64,000 bases of DNA from Actinomycetes bacterium (GTDB taxonomy: Bacteria > Actinomycetota > Acidimicrobiia > Acidimicrobiales > Acidimicrobilacustridaceae). The notes under the pieces are model-generated. The model was not told where the DNA came from, made no database searches, and saw only the letters and a program-made list of their open reading frames with translations. Location: contig JAKOVH010000031.1 of assembly GCA_029782145.1 (NCBI GenBank), positions 62,001 through 126,000 of the forward strand, read 5' to 3'. Numbering within the stretch: position 1 is the first letter of the stretch; each line of letters begins with the position of its first letter. A program made the translations under genes and the position numbers. Of this stretch, positions 9,713-17,784 are shown in pieces.

Positions 9713-10765
9713 ATGGGGGACACCATGGAGGCCTACCGAATCGTCGAGTGGGAGCACCCGCCGCAGCTCACCGAGGCGCCCGTGCCGGAGCCGGGACCCG
9801 GCCAGGTGCTCGTCGAGGTGGCCGGCAACGGCTTGTGCCACTCCGACATCGGCATGGCCCGGATGCCGGGCGCCATCGGTGAGGCCATCGGCTGGAAGGT
9901 GCCGTTCACCCTCGGCCACGAGGTCGGCGGGCGGGTCGCCGCGCTGGGCGCCGGTGTCACCGGGTTCGCCGAGGGAGACCCCGTGGCGGTGATCTCGCCC
10001 CGGTCGTGCGGGCACTGCAGCTGGTGCGTCCGGGGGGAGGACAACAACTGCCGCGACAGCTTCGCCGGCCGGGGCTACGGCATGGACGGCGGCCTCGCTC
10101 GCTACGTGCTGGTGCACAGCGCTCGCGAGCTGGTGAAGCTGCGCACGCTCGACCCCACGGTGGCCGGCCCGCTCACCGACGCCGGGGCCACCAGCTACCA
10201 CGCCGTGCGGCGCGCCCTCCCCCGCATCCGGCCCGGCGGCACCGCGGTGGTGATCGGCGCCGGCGGCCTGGGCAGCTACGCCGTGCAGCACCTGCGGGCG
10301 CTCACGACCGCGCAGGTCGTGGCCGTCGACCCGGTGCCGGCCCGCCTCGACTACGCCGTCGAGCTCGGCGCCGACGTCACCATGGAGGGCGTCACCCACG
10401 ACACCGCGGGCGACATCCTCGCCCTCACCGGCGAGGGCGCCGACGCCGTGCTCGACTTCGTCGGCATCGGCTCGACGATCCTGGCCGGGCTGCGGGCCAC
10501 CCGGCGAGGCGGCGCATTCGCCCTCGTCGGCGCCGGCCAGGGGCAGCTCGAGGGCGTGAGCCTGTTCGACGTGCTGCCCAAGGACGGCGAGGTCTTCACC
10601 TTCCAGGCACCGACCATCGCCGACACCCTCGACGTGATCGCCCTGGCCGACAGCGGCCGCCTCCGCGTCGACGTCGACCTGTTCCCCCTCGACCGGGTGG
10701 CCGAGGCCTACGAGGCCATGGAGGCTGGCACCCTACGCGGCCGCGCCGTCGTCACCCCCACCTGA
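9713..10765 (+). CDS. Zinc-dependent alcohol dehydrogenase (MDR family)
   Basis: A 350-residue medium-chain dehydrogenase oxidising an alcohol to an aldehyde or ketone with NAD(P). Catalytic zinc ligands lie in GNGLCHSDIGMAR and LGHEVGGRV. The structural zinc lobe is present as CGHCSWCVRGEDNNC. The Rossmann loop is VIGAGGLGSYAVQ and the acidic VAVDPVPARLDY strand end suggests NAD preference. A second ATG 12 bases downstream is possible as start. Its 3' side runs into the dispersed palindromic repeat. It is divergent from the acyl-CoA ligase, so both probably belong to one catabolic unit. Confidence 0.92.
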   Translation: MGDTMEAYRIVEWEHPPQLTEAPVPEPGPGQVLVEVAGNGLCHSDIGMARMPGAIGEAIGWKVPFTLGHEVGGRVAALGAGVTGFAEGDPVAVISPRSCGHCSWCVRGEDNNCRDSFAGRGYGMDGGLARYVLVHSARELVKLRTLDPTVAGPLTDAGATSYHAVRRALPRIRPGGTAVVIGAGGLGSYAVQHLRALTTAQVVAVDPVPARLDYAVELGADVTMEGVTHDTAGDILALTGEGADAVLDFVGIGSTILAGLRATRRGGAFALVGAGQGQLEGVSLFDVLPKDGEVFTFQAPTIADTLDVIALADSGRLRVDVDLFPLDRVAEAYEAMEAGTLRGRAVVTPT

Positions 10766-10782
10766 CCGACACCCCCTCCCGG

Positions 10783-10886
10783 ACCGCTGGCTCGATCCAT
10801 CACCTCCGAGGATCACCGATCGAGCCACCCTCCGGACCGCTGGCTCGATCCATCACCTCCGAGGATCATCGATCGAGCCAGCGGTC
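10783..10886. repeat. Tandem pair of dispersed palindromic elements
   Basis: Unit 1 has arms TGGCTCGATC (10788-10797) and GATCGAGCCA (10818-10827). Unit 2 has perfect 16-base arms at 10835-10850 and 10871-10886. Both centres read CATCACCTCCGAGGATCA. The family recurs at 21.5 and 42.5 kb. Unit 2 overlaps the end of the MarR gene and provides its stop codon. Confidence 0.85.
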
Positions 10887-11374
10887 TGGTCGGCGTCGGT
10901 GCTGAGGTAGGGGGTCGACTGCAGGTCGTCGACGAGGCGGAGGAGCAGGCGGCCGAGCTCGGCACGGTCCTCGTCGGGCCACTCGGCGAGGGCACGTGAG
11001 AGCTGGCTGCTGCGGACCCGCTCGAAGCGGCGGGCCATGGCTCGTCCTTGCTCGGTGGCGACGACGAGCACGACGCTGCGGTGCTGGGGGCTGGGACGGC
11101 GCTCGACCAGGCCCGCTTCCTCCAGCACCCGCACCTGGCGGCTCACCGCCCCCGCGTCCATGCGCGCCGCCCGGGCGAGGTCGCCCATGGGCAGCGGCTG
11201 GCGGTCGCCGAGGGCGCGCAGCACGTGCATGGCCTGCTGGGACAGGGTGACCCCGGCAGCCCCCGCCATGCCGGCGTGCACCCGGCGGCTCGCCAGCAGG
11301 CGGCCGAGCCGGGTGAGCCCCAGCCGGACGTCGCGCAGCTGGTCCTCGAGGGAGCTCGACTGGTCGATGCTCAC
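10853..11374 (-). CDS. MarR family transcriptional regulator
   Basis: A 173-residue winged-helix dimer regulator. The DNA-binding core reads SQQAMHVLRALGDRQPLPMGDLARAARMDAGAVSRQVRVLEEAGLVERRPSPQHRS, with the wing in VVLVVATEQGRA. MarR proteins usually repress adjacent catabolic genes and release DNA on ligand binding. It lies 37 bases downstream of the amidohydrolase on the same strand, so the two likely form an operon under the operator-bearing promoter near 12.67 kb. The last ~10 residues (TAGSIDDPRR) and the stop are encoded by the palindromic repeat, showing that an insertion replaced the native C-terminus. Confidence 0.88.
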   Translation of the reverse strand: MSIDQSSSLEDQLRDVRLGLTRLGRLLASRRVHAGMAGAAGVTLSQQAMHVLRALGDRQPLPMGDLARAARMDAGAVSRQVRVLEEAGLVERRPSPQHRSVVLVVATEQGRAMARRFERVRSSQLSRALAEWPDEDRAELGRLLLRLVDDLQSTPYLSTDADQTAGSIDDPRR

Positions 11375-11411
11375 CAGCGGGGCTCCCGTGCGCGGCGTCC
11401 GGCAGGCGTCG

Positions 11412-12608
11412 TCACGCCCGCTGGAAGGCGGGGCTGTTGTGGTCGGGAACCACGTCGAGGGGGACGGCGATCTCCTCGACCGTGGGGCCGATGCGGTCCG
11501 CGATCGGTCGCAGCGCGTCGAGGTCGAAGCCGTACACGGCCGCGGCGTTCTCCGACAGCACCTTGCGCAGGTCCTCCTCGCTCCAGCCCTCGAAGGTGCG
11601 CCGCAGCGACTCCCGGGTGAGCGGCGAGCACGCCTCGTCGTGGGGGTAGTCGGAGCCCCACAGGATCTTGTCGATGCCGACGTCGTGGAAGGTGGCGGCC
11701 TCCGAGGGCGGCGGGAAGCTGGCCCCGATGAAGCAGTTGCGCCGGAAGTAGTCGCTCGGCTTGTGCGGGAGCAGGCCGCTCTCGGGCATGCCGATCTCGC
11801 CGATGCGGCCCCGCACCATGGAGTTGTGGATGTCGTCCATGCGCGTGAGCGCCGGCGGGACCCACATGGTGCCCTGCTCGGTCATCACGAACTGCAGGCC
11901 GGGGAAGCGCTCGAAGACGCCGGACATGATGAGGTGCCACAGGGCCCGGTTGGCGAACCAGCCCGATTCGAGCACGAACATGGTGATCGACGACGGGTGC
12001 TTGCCGTAGTTGGGGATGCCCGAGCCGCCGGCGTGGTGGGTGATCGACAGGCCGGTCTCCTGGCAGGCGGCCCACAGCGGGTCGTAGGCGGCCGAGAACA
12101 GCGGGTCGATCCACGGCGTGTCGGGCGAGACGCCCGGCAGCAGGATGCCGGACAGGCCCTGCTCCTTCGCCCAGTAGACGTCCTTCACCGCCTCGTCGAC
12201 GTCGTTGAGGGCGATCTGGGCCAGCCCGGCGCGCCGCTCGGGCGACTCGGCCACGAAGTCGACGAGCCAGCGGTTGTGGGCCCGCAGGCCGGCGAGGCGC
12301 TTGGGGAAGTCCTCCGGGGACGGGGCCGGGGCGATGACCACGCCGGTGGGGAAGAAGGGCGGCACGGTGTTGGGGAACAGCACCTCGGCGGCCACGCCCT
12401 CGGCGTCCAGGTCGGCGTTGCGGCGGGCGGTGTCCCAGTTGCGGGTGCGGCCGTCGTCCTGGAGGTCGCGGAACGGGTTCTTGTACTTGCCGCGCCAGGC
12501 GTCGAACTCGTCGCGCCAGGCCGGGTCGAGGTACTCGCGGTACTGGGCGTGGTTGCCGCCGGCGTGGCCGTCGGACGAGATGATGATGTAGCGATCGCTC
12601 GGCGCCAT
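11412..12608 (-). CDS. Metal-dependent amidohydrolase (amidohydrolase_2 family)
   Basis: A 398-residue TIM-barrel hydrolase or decarboxylase of the ACMSD-like branch. Metal motifs seen: SSDGHAGGNHAQY at the N-terminus (S-x-D-x-H in place of H-x-H), the barrel histidine in SITHHAGGSG, and the late aspartate in ILWGSDYPHDEA. The branch acts on aromatic or carboxylated ring-cleavage products, but many members are uncharacterised. GGAG sits before the ATG. It is transcribed from a promoter whose spacer is a perfect palindrome and is followed by the MarR gene. It is a distant paralogue of the amidohydrolase at 20.3 kb. Confidence 0.88.
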   Translation of the reverse strand: MAPSDRYIIISSDGHAGGNHAQYREYLDPAWRDEFDAWRGKYKNPFRDLQDDGRTRNWDTARRNADLDAEGVAAEVLFPNTVPPFFPTGVVIAPAPSPEDFPKRLAGLRAHNRWLVDFVAESPERRAGLAQIALNDVDEAVKDVYWAKEQGLSGILLPGVSPDTPWIDPLFSAAYDPLWAACQETGLSITHHAGGSGIPNYGKHPSSITMFVLESGWFANRALWHLIMSGVFERFPGLQFVMTEQGTMWVPPALTRMDDIHNSMVRGRIGEIGMPESGLLPHKPSDYFRRNCFIGASFPPPSEAATFHDVGIDKILWGSDYPHDEACSPLTRESLRRTFEGWSEEDLRKVLSENAAAVYGFDLDALRPIADRIGPTVEEIAVPLDVVPDHNSPAFQRA

Positions 12609-12657
12609 CGTTCGCTCCTGTGTCGGTGGCCAGGGTTCCCCGACCCGGTGCCCCCAC

Positions 12658-12685
12658 ACTATCGACCCAGTCTTGACTGGATCAA
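12658..12685 (-). promoter_or_regulatory. Promoter with palindromic operator in the -35/-10 spacer
   Basis: On the minus strand TTGATC (12680-12685) and GATAGT (12658-12663) are separated by 16 bases. The spacer contains CCAGTC-TT-GACTGG (12667-12680), a perfect 6+6 palindrome. A repressor bound here would block RNA polymerase at the amidohydrolase-marR operon. MarR autoregulation is the simplest reading (inference). Confidence 0.6.
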
Positions 12686-12749
12686 CACCCTGCTCGCGGC
12701 GACCCGAGGGGCGGCCCGATGGCCAGGCTCGAGCCGCGAGGCGCGACGG

Positions 12750-13169
12750 TCAGCGGCGGGGGTGGAAGTACGGCAGGGTGATGCCGCCGGGGTGGGCGAA
12801 GAACTCCACCTCCACCGCCAGCCCGACGTGCACCGCGTCGTGCTCGCACCCGACGAGGTCGGCGAGCATGTGCCAGCCCTCCTCCATCTCGACGATGAGC
12901 GGCACGTAGGGCACCTCGAACGCCGGGGTGGCGGGGCGCCAGATCGTGGTCCAGCTGTAGACCTCACCGCGGCCCGAGCTCACCTCCCACACCAGGTCGG
13001 TCGAGGTGCAGTGGGCGCACAGCACCGCGGGCGTGTGGGTGGCGCCGCCGCAGTCCGAGCAGCGCTGGAAGCGCAGCTCCCCCGCCGCGCAGCCCTCCCA
13101 GTAGGGGACGGACAGCGCGCCGGGCACGGGCAGCGGGATGTCGCCCGCCTGGGGCGTCAGCAGCGTCAC
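12750..13169 (-). CDS. DUF35 zinc-ribbon/OB-fold acyl-CoA-associated protein
   Basis: A 139-residue protein with a rubredoxin-like zinc ribbon (FQRCSDCGG near residue 36 and CAHCTSTD near 51) followed by an OB-fold (GRGEVYSWTTIWRP onward). DUF35 proteins pair with thiolase-like partners in steroid side-chain and fatty-acid degradation (ChsH2/Ltp2 type), where they hold the acyl-CoA. The GTG start overlaps the stop of the upstream thiolase gene by four bases (GTGA), a coupling that is strong evidence for a joint complex. Confidence 0.88.
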   Translation of the reverse strand: MTLLTPQAGDIPLPVPGALSVPYWEGCAAGELRFQRCSDCGGATHTPAVLCAHCTSTDLVWEVSSGRGEVYSWTTIWRPATPAFEVPYVPLIVEMEEGWHMLADLVGCEHDAVHVGLAVEVEFFAHPGGITLPYFHPRR

Positions 13170-14335
13170 GGCCGTTCCCTCCCGAGCAGCACGACGTCGG
13201 TGAACAGCGCACCGGAGCCGCCGCCGGTGCACATGGCGACCTCGGCGCCCTCGACCTGCATCGACGCGCACGTGCCGCGCAGCTGCTCGACCCCGCGGAT
13301 GACCCGCTGGAGCAGCTGCACAGCGGCGCCGCCGTGGCTGAACGACATGGTCCCGCCGTCGGTGGTGACGGGTGTGGCGCCGCCGGGCTCGATGGCGCCC
13401 GAGGTGACGTAGGCGCCGCCCTCGCCGGGACCGCAGAAGCCGAACGCCTCGAACTGGCGGAGGATCTCGAACGAGAAGGGGTCGTAGAACTCGCAGACGT
13501 CGACGTCGTTCGGGCCCAGCCCGGCGCAGGCGAACGCCTCCTCGGCGGCTCGCCGGCCGACGTAGCCGGCCACCAGGTCGGGGCGCCGGTGGCCGCCGAG
13601 GTCCCACAGCGGCGGGTGCTGGTAGGCCGGCCCGTAGTAGTCGGTGCCCCCGCCGAGCACGTACACCGGCCGCTGGCGCAGGTCGGCCACCCGGTCGGCC
13701 CGGGTCAGCACCACGGCCGCCCCGCCCTCGGAGGTCATGGAGCACTCGAGCAGGTGGAACGGGTCGGCCACCATCCGCGACGCCAACACGTCCTCCGCGG
13801 TGAACGGCCCGCGCCCGGAGTAGACGGCGTCGGGGTGGGCGTGGCCGTTGTTGCGCACCACCGCTGCCGCGTGGGCCATCTGCTCGGCGGTGGTGCCGTG
13901 GAGGTGCATGTGGCGCCGAGCCATCAGCGCGAACTCCCCCGCGGTGTACATCCCGTAGGCGGCCACGAACTCGTTGGTGGGCCGCGTCCACGGGGCGGTC
14001 GACGCCCGCTGGGTGTACGTGCCCGCTCCACCGGTGGCGAACAGCACCGTGGTGGCCATGCCCGACGCGATGGCCGTCACGCCGTCGAGCAGGGCGGGGA
14101 TCCCGAGCGCCGACAGCGACCGCCACGCCGGGCCGATGCGGGCCTGGTACAGGAAGTCGTTGCCGAACGGCCCGATGACCCCGTCGACGTCACGGGGCTC
14201 GAGGCCGGCGTCGGCGATCGCCCCGAGCGCCGCCTGCAGGCTGATGCTGCGGTCGTCGTGGCCCTCGAGCACCCGGGCCTGCTCGGTGTTGTGGATGCCC
14301 ACGATCGCCACGTCGTGGAACGGATGCTGCCCCAT
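13166..14335 (-). CDS. SCP2/lipid-transfer-type thiolase
   Basis: A 389-residue thiolase-superfamily protein. It shows the N-terminal AIVGIHNTEQ, the ECSMTSEGGAAVVLTRADR block with a Cys in the usual thiolase zone, DVCEFYDPFSFEIL, the histidine in MSFSHGGAAVQLL and CTGGGSGALFTDVVLL. Such proteins act with DUF35 partners as retro-aldolases or thiolases that shorten steroid or branched side chains. An in-frame ATG 78 bases upstream (14413) would add 26 residues and overlap the start of the divergent hydrolase. The domain begins at the chosen start, so I prefer the shorter form. Confidence 0.88.
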   Translation of the reverse strand: MGQHPFHDVAIVGIHNTEQARVLEGHDDRSISLQAALGAIADAGLEPRDVDGVIGPFGNDFLYQARIGPAWRSLSALGIPALLDGVTAIASGMATTVLFATGGAGTYTQRASTAPWTRPTNEFVAAYGMYTAGEFALMARRHMHLHGTTAEQMAHAAAVVRNNGHAHPDAVYSGRGPFTAEDVLASRMVADPFHLLECSMTSEGGAAVVLTRADRVADLRQRPVYVLGGGTDYYGPAYQHPPLWDLGGHRRPDLVAGYVGRRAAEEAFACAGLGPNDVDVCEFYDPFSFEILRQFEAFGFCGPGEGGAYVTSGAIEPGGATPVTTDGGTMSFSHGGAAVQLLQRVIRGVEQLRGTCASMQVEGAEVAMCTGGGSGALFTDVVLLGRERP

Positions 14336-14397
14336 GGGCGCCGGGAACCCCCTTCGTCGCCCGGCGGCCCACGTCGGCGCACCGGCGTGCTCCTTCC

Positions 14398-14403
14398 TAG
14401 CAT
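14398..14403 (+). promoter_or_regulatory. -10 box TAGCAT before the alpha/beta hydrolase
   Basis: TAGCAT ends eight bases before the ATG at 14412 with no Shine-Dalgarno sequence, the leaderless pattern seen elsewhere in the window. Confidence 0.4.
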
Positions 14404-14411
14404 CTGCGCTC

Positions 14412-15320
14412 ATGGCCCCTTCACCGACCACCGTGCCCATCCCCGCCGCCGACGGCACGACCCTCGCCGCCGACCTGTGGTTGCCCGAGGGCGCATCGTC
14501 CGAGCGGCCCGTGCCCGGGTTGGTGATGAGCCACGGCTTCTCCGCCACCCGGCACATGGCCCTGCCGTCGTTCGCCGAGGCGTTCGCCGCCGCCGGCATC
14601 GCCGTGTGCCTCTACGACCACCGCTGCCTCGGGGGGTCGGCGGGCGAGCCGCGCCAGGCCATCGACCCGTGGCGCCAGACCCTCGACATGGGGGTGGTCC
14701 TCGGCTGGCTGGCCGAGCGCCCGGAGGTCGACGGTGACCGCCTCGGCGTGTGGGGCTCGAGCTTCAGCGGGGGCGAGGCCATCGTGCTCGGCGCCACCGA
14801 CCGCCGCCTGAGGGCGGTGGTGGCCAACGCGCCCTTCGCCGGGCTCGGCGACCTCGACCCGGCCGACACCGAGGCGGCCGAGGCCCGGTACCGGGCCATC
14901 GCCGAGGTGATGGCCGGCGACCGCCCCGTCCCGACCGGCGACCCGATCGGCCCCATGGCCGTGGTGCTCGAGCCCGGCGCCGACGGCCCCGCCTTCCTCC
15001 CCCAGCCCGAGTCGTCCGAGTGGTTCCTCGCCCACGGCCCCGGCACGGGCTGGGAGAACCGGTTCACCCTGACCATGACCGCCGACCCGCCGTTCGACCC
15101 GCTGGTGTGCGCCCGCCACGTGGCACCGGCGGCGCTGCTCATGGTGGTCGCCACCGACGACCGGGTCGCTCCCACCGCCACCGCGCTCGAGGCCTTCGAA
15201 CGGGCCCGTGAGCCCAAGCGCCTCGAGATGGTCGAGGGCCACCACTTCGTCGACTACCAGGGCGAGGGCTTCGACCACGCCGTGGCGGTCATGACCGCCT
15301 TCCTCCTCGAACACCTCTGA
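14412..15320 (+). CDS. Alpha/beta hydrolase (dienelactone/peptidase-S9-like)
   Basis: A 302-residue hydrolase. The nucleophile elbow is GVWGSSFSGGEAI (G-x-S-x-S-G), the oxyanion-hole region is LVMSHGFSATRHM, the acid lies in VVATDDRVAPT and the catalytic histidine in EGHHFVDY. These sit in canonical order and spacing. The N-terminal PIPAADGTTLAADLWLP is typical of Xaa-Pro-like and dienelactone hydrolase-like esterases. The substrate is unknown. It is divergent from the thiolase gene and ends at a strong bidirectional hairpin shared with the cupin gene. Confidence 0.85.
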   Translation: MAPSPTTVPIPAADGTTLAADLWLPEGASSERPVPGLVMSHGFSATRHMALPSFAEAFAAAGIAVCLYDHRCLGGSAGEPRQAIDPWRQTLDMGVVLGWLAERPEVDGDRLGVWGSSFSGGEAIVLGATDRRLRAVVANAPFAGLGDLDPADTEAAEARYRAIAEVMAGDRPVPTGDPIGPMAVVLEPGADGPAFLPQPESSEWFLAHGPGTGWENRFTLTMTADPPFDPLVCARHVAPAALLMVVATDDRVAPTATALEAFERAREPKRLEMVEGHHFVDYQGEGFDHAVAVMTAFLLEHL

Positions 15321-15341
15321 TCGCCCCTCCCCAGACGCGGA

Positions 15342-15385
15342 CCTGCCCGCGAACCGCACGCCGGCGCGTGCACCTCGCGGGCAGG
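15342..15385. terminator. Bidirectional terminator between convergent genes
   Basis: Arms CCTGCCCGCGA (15342-15352) and TCGCGGGCAGG (15375-15385) enclose a second hairpin GCACGC/GCGTGC (15356-15361 with 15366-15371). It lies exactly between two convergent stops. Confidence 0.75.
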
Positions 15386-15402
15386 ACGCGTTGGTCCGTC
15401 GT

Positions 15403-15864
15403 TCAGTCGACGACGACGGGCGGGCGGCCGTGGCCCTGGGCCTCGGCCAGCGCGTAGTAGGCGGCGAGGGTGCCGGCTCCGTCGGACACCGAGGCGACGT
15501 TGCCCTCGTCGTCGAGGTTGAGGTTCACGCCGTACATGTGGAACCACACGCGGGTGTCGTCCTCGATGCACTCGAGGGTGTGCACGGACCCGGCCGGCTC
15601 GTAGAGGAACGACCCGGCCCGGTTGACGTAGTCGTACTCCTTGTACTTCCACGCCCCCGAGGTGGTGTAGCCCCACACCGGGCCGGTGTGGCGGTGGGTC
15701 TGCACGTCGAAGCCGGCCTGGAAGATGTTCTCCACAATCCAGAGGCCCTCCTTCTCCTTGACCTGCAGGACGCGCAGCTTGTTGCCGTCGCCGATGTCGA
15801 CGAAGGGCAGGTCGCCGTCGCCGACGTGGACGGCTTCGGGGGCGTTGGGGGCGATGAGGGTCAT
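15403..15864 (-). CDS. Cupin protein, 2,4'-dihydroxyacetophenone dioxygenase-like
   Basis: A 153-residue single-domain cupin. Metal-ligand pattern: THRHTGPVWGYTTSG (two His) and the later SVHTLEC (His) with Glu in between (YEPAG). The N-terminal LPFVDIGDGNKLRVLQV and EGLWIVENIFQAG match the ChrR/DHAP-dioxygenase branch, which cleaves aryl-ketone C-C bonds or serves as a sensor. Adjacent catabolic genes favour an enzyme. The RBS GGAGACACGTC precedes the ATG. The D-aminoacylase gene lies 60 bases upstream on the same strand, so co-transcription is possible. Confidence 0.8.
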   Translation of the reverse strand: MTLIAPNAPEAVHVGDGDLPFVDIGDGNKLRVLQVKEKEGLWIVENIFQAGFDVQTHRHTGPVWGYTTSGAWKYKEYDYVNRAGSFLYEPAGSVHTLECIEDDTRVWFHMYGVNLNLDDEGNVASVSDGAGTLAAYYALAEAQGHGRPPVVVD

Positions 15865-15924
15865 GACGTGTCTCCTGCGGGTGCGGTGGCGGTGATGGTA
15901 GAGGCGGACGGGACGAGGGGCACC

Positions 15925-17673
15925 TCAGCGGGCGCCGCGCACGAGGCGGCCGGGGCGAGCCCCGGTGTCGGTGTCGTCGCGACGGGTGACCACCCCGGCC
16001 ACGACGGTGGCCCGGTAGCCCGAGGCGCGCTGCACCAGGCGGCGGCCTCCGGCGGGCAGGTCGTTGACGACCTCGGGCGGCAGCAGGCGGAGCTGCTCGA
16101 GGTCGATCACGTTGAGGTCGGCCCGCTTGCCGGCGGCGAGCACACCGCGGTCGCCGAGCCCGTAGAGCTCGGCCGTCTCGGAGGTCTGCATGCGCACCGC
16201 CGCCTCGAGGGCGATCCGCGGGCCCCGCGTGCGGTCGCGCACCCAGTGGGTGAGCAGCACGGTGGGGATGCAGGCGTCGACGAGCAGGCCGCAATGGGCG
16301 CCGGCGTCGGAGAGCCCGACGACCGTGGCCGGTGAGGTGAGCATGTCGTGCACGCCGTCGAGGCCGCCGCCGACGTAGTTGTTGATGGCCGCCATGAGCA
16401 GCGCCTGCCCGCCTCGCTCGAGCATGAGGTCGTACATCGCCTCGAGCGGGCCGACGCCGCGGGCCACCGCCAGCGCGGCGACGCTGCGGTCAGGGGTGGG
16501 CTCCTGCTCCACCTCGTCGCCCACGGGGAACACGATGGCCGCTGCGTGCTGAGCGAAGGCGGCGATGCCCTCGTAGAGCTCCCCGGTCGGCGGGCCGTCG
16601 TCCTCGCCGAGGATCGCCGCTCGGTTGGCGGGCTCGCGCAGCGCCGCCACCAGCGTGTCGAGGTCGCCGGCCGCCTCTTGGCGCAGCCGCACGAACGTGG
16701 GCCGGCGCATGAACGCGTGCGAGGTCGTGAGCCCGAGGTACAGGCCCTGGCTGCGGGCCGACACCTGGGGCACGATGCGGGCGCCGTCGGCGCGAGCGGC
16801 CAGCACGAGGTCGAGGACCTCCCGCCACAGCCCCGGGTTGGTGGGCAGCTCGGCCAGCACCATCGACACGGTGAGGCCGTGCTCGAGCGACAGCCGCCGC
16901 ATCCAGTCGACCTCCTTGAGCAGCTGCTCGGGGTCCTGGCTGGTGGTACCGAGCGGCGACACCTCGAAGACCCCGCCCCCGGCCCGGGCGACCGCCCCGG
17001 CGAGGGCCCAGAGCTCGTCGCGGCCGGCGTGGGTGCCGGGCACGTAGCTGCCGTCGGGCGCCTGGTGGCTGAAGGTGCGGGAGGTGGAGAACCCGAGGCC
17101 GCCCGCCTGCACCCCCTCGGCGACGAGCCGGGCCATCTCGTCGATCTCGGCCCCGGTGGGGTCGTGCTCGCCCACGGCCCGGTCGCCCATGACCCACACC
17201 CGCAGCGGGCCGTGGGTGACCTGGGTGGCGACGTCCATCGACCAGCGCCGGGCGTCGAGGGTGTCGAGGTACTCGGGGTAGGTGACCCAGTCCCACGTCA
17301 TGCCCTCGGTGAGGGCGGTGCCGGGGATGTCCTCGACGCCCTCCATGAGGTAGACGAGCTGGTCGCGCCGCTCGGGCCGGCAGGGGGCGAAGCCCACGCC
17401 GCAGTTGCCGGCCACCACGGTGGTCACGCCGTGAGAGGCGGACGGTTCGAGCACGTCGTCCCAGGTCACCTGGCCGTCGAAGTGGGTGTGGATGTCGACG
17501 AACCCGGGCGTGACGACCATGCCGGTGGCGTCGATGACCTCGGCCGCCTCACCGTGGACGGTGCCACCGACCTGCACGAGCACCCCGCCGCGCACCGCCA
17601 CGTCGCCGGTGAAGCGGGCGCTCCCCGTGCCGTCGACGATCGTCCCGCCCCGGATCACCAGGTCGTAGCTCAC
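15925..17673 (-). CDS. N-acyl-D-amino-acid deacylase family amidohydrolase (paralogue 1)
   Basis: A 582-residue amidohydrolase_3 enzyme hydrolysing N-acyl bonds with zinc. It starts VSYDLVIRGGTIVDGTG, the typical beta-sandwich strand. Metal sites: GFVDIHTHFDGQVTWD (H-x-H), VVAGNCGVGFAPCRP (conserved Cys), and the late aspartate in VVGLSDAGAHCGLL. A second paralogue lies at 18.6 kb with the same motif order. In actinobacteria this branch is common in amino-acylated lipid or xenobiotic catabolism, and the specific acyl substrate is not predictable. The GTG start has GGGGGAGGGGATCG before it. Confidence 0.9.
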   Translation of the reverse strand: MSYDLVIRGGTIVDGTGSARFTGDVAVRGGVLVQVGGTVHGEAAEVIDATGMVVTPGFVDIHTHFDGQVTWDDVLEPSASHGVTTVVAGNCGVGFAPCRPERRDQLVYLMEGVEDIPGTALTEGMTWDWVTYPEYLDTLDARRWSMDVATQVTHGPLRVWVMGDRAVGEHDPTGAEIDEMARLVAEGVQAGGLGFSTSRTFSHQAPDGSYVPGTHAGRDELWALAGAVARAGGGVFEVSPLGTTSQDPEQLLKEVDWMRRLSLEHGLTVSMVLAELPTNPGLWREVLDLVLAARADGARIVPQVSARSQGLYLGLTTSHAFMRRPTFVRLRQEAAGDLDTLVAALREPANRAAILGEDDGPPTGELYEGIAAFAQHAAAIVFPVGDEVEQEPTPDRSVAALAVARGVGPLEAMYDLMLERGGQALLMAAINNYVGGGLDGVHDMLTSPATVVGLSDAGAHCGLLVDACIPTVLLTHWVRDRTRGPRIALEAAVRMQTSETAELYGLGDRGVLAAGKRADLNVIDLEQLRLLPPEVVNDLPAGGRRLVQRASGYRATVVAGVVTRRDDTDTGARPGRLVRGAR

Positions 17674-17732
17674 CGATCCCCTCCCCCTGCGGTCGCGCGT
17701 GGGCACGAGTGTCGCACACGCCGACCGGTCGC

Positions 17733-17777
17733 GGGTCGTCCCTGCGCCCCGCCCGCCACGGGGCGCACGGACGACCC
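17733..17777. terminator. Two-tier terminator hairpin after the hemerythrin gene
   Basis: Outer arms GGGTCGTCC/GGACGACCC (17733-17741 with 17769-17777) and inner arms TGCGCCCCG/CGGGGCGCA (17743-17751 with 17759-17767) leave a 7-base loop. It sits just downstream of the minus-strand stop at 17785. Confidence 0.7.
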
Positions 17778-17784
17778 AGCAGGC

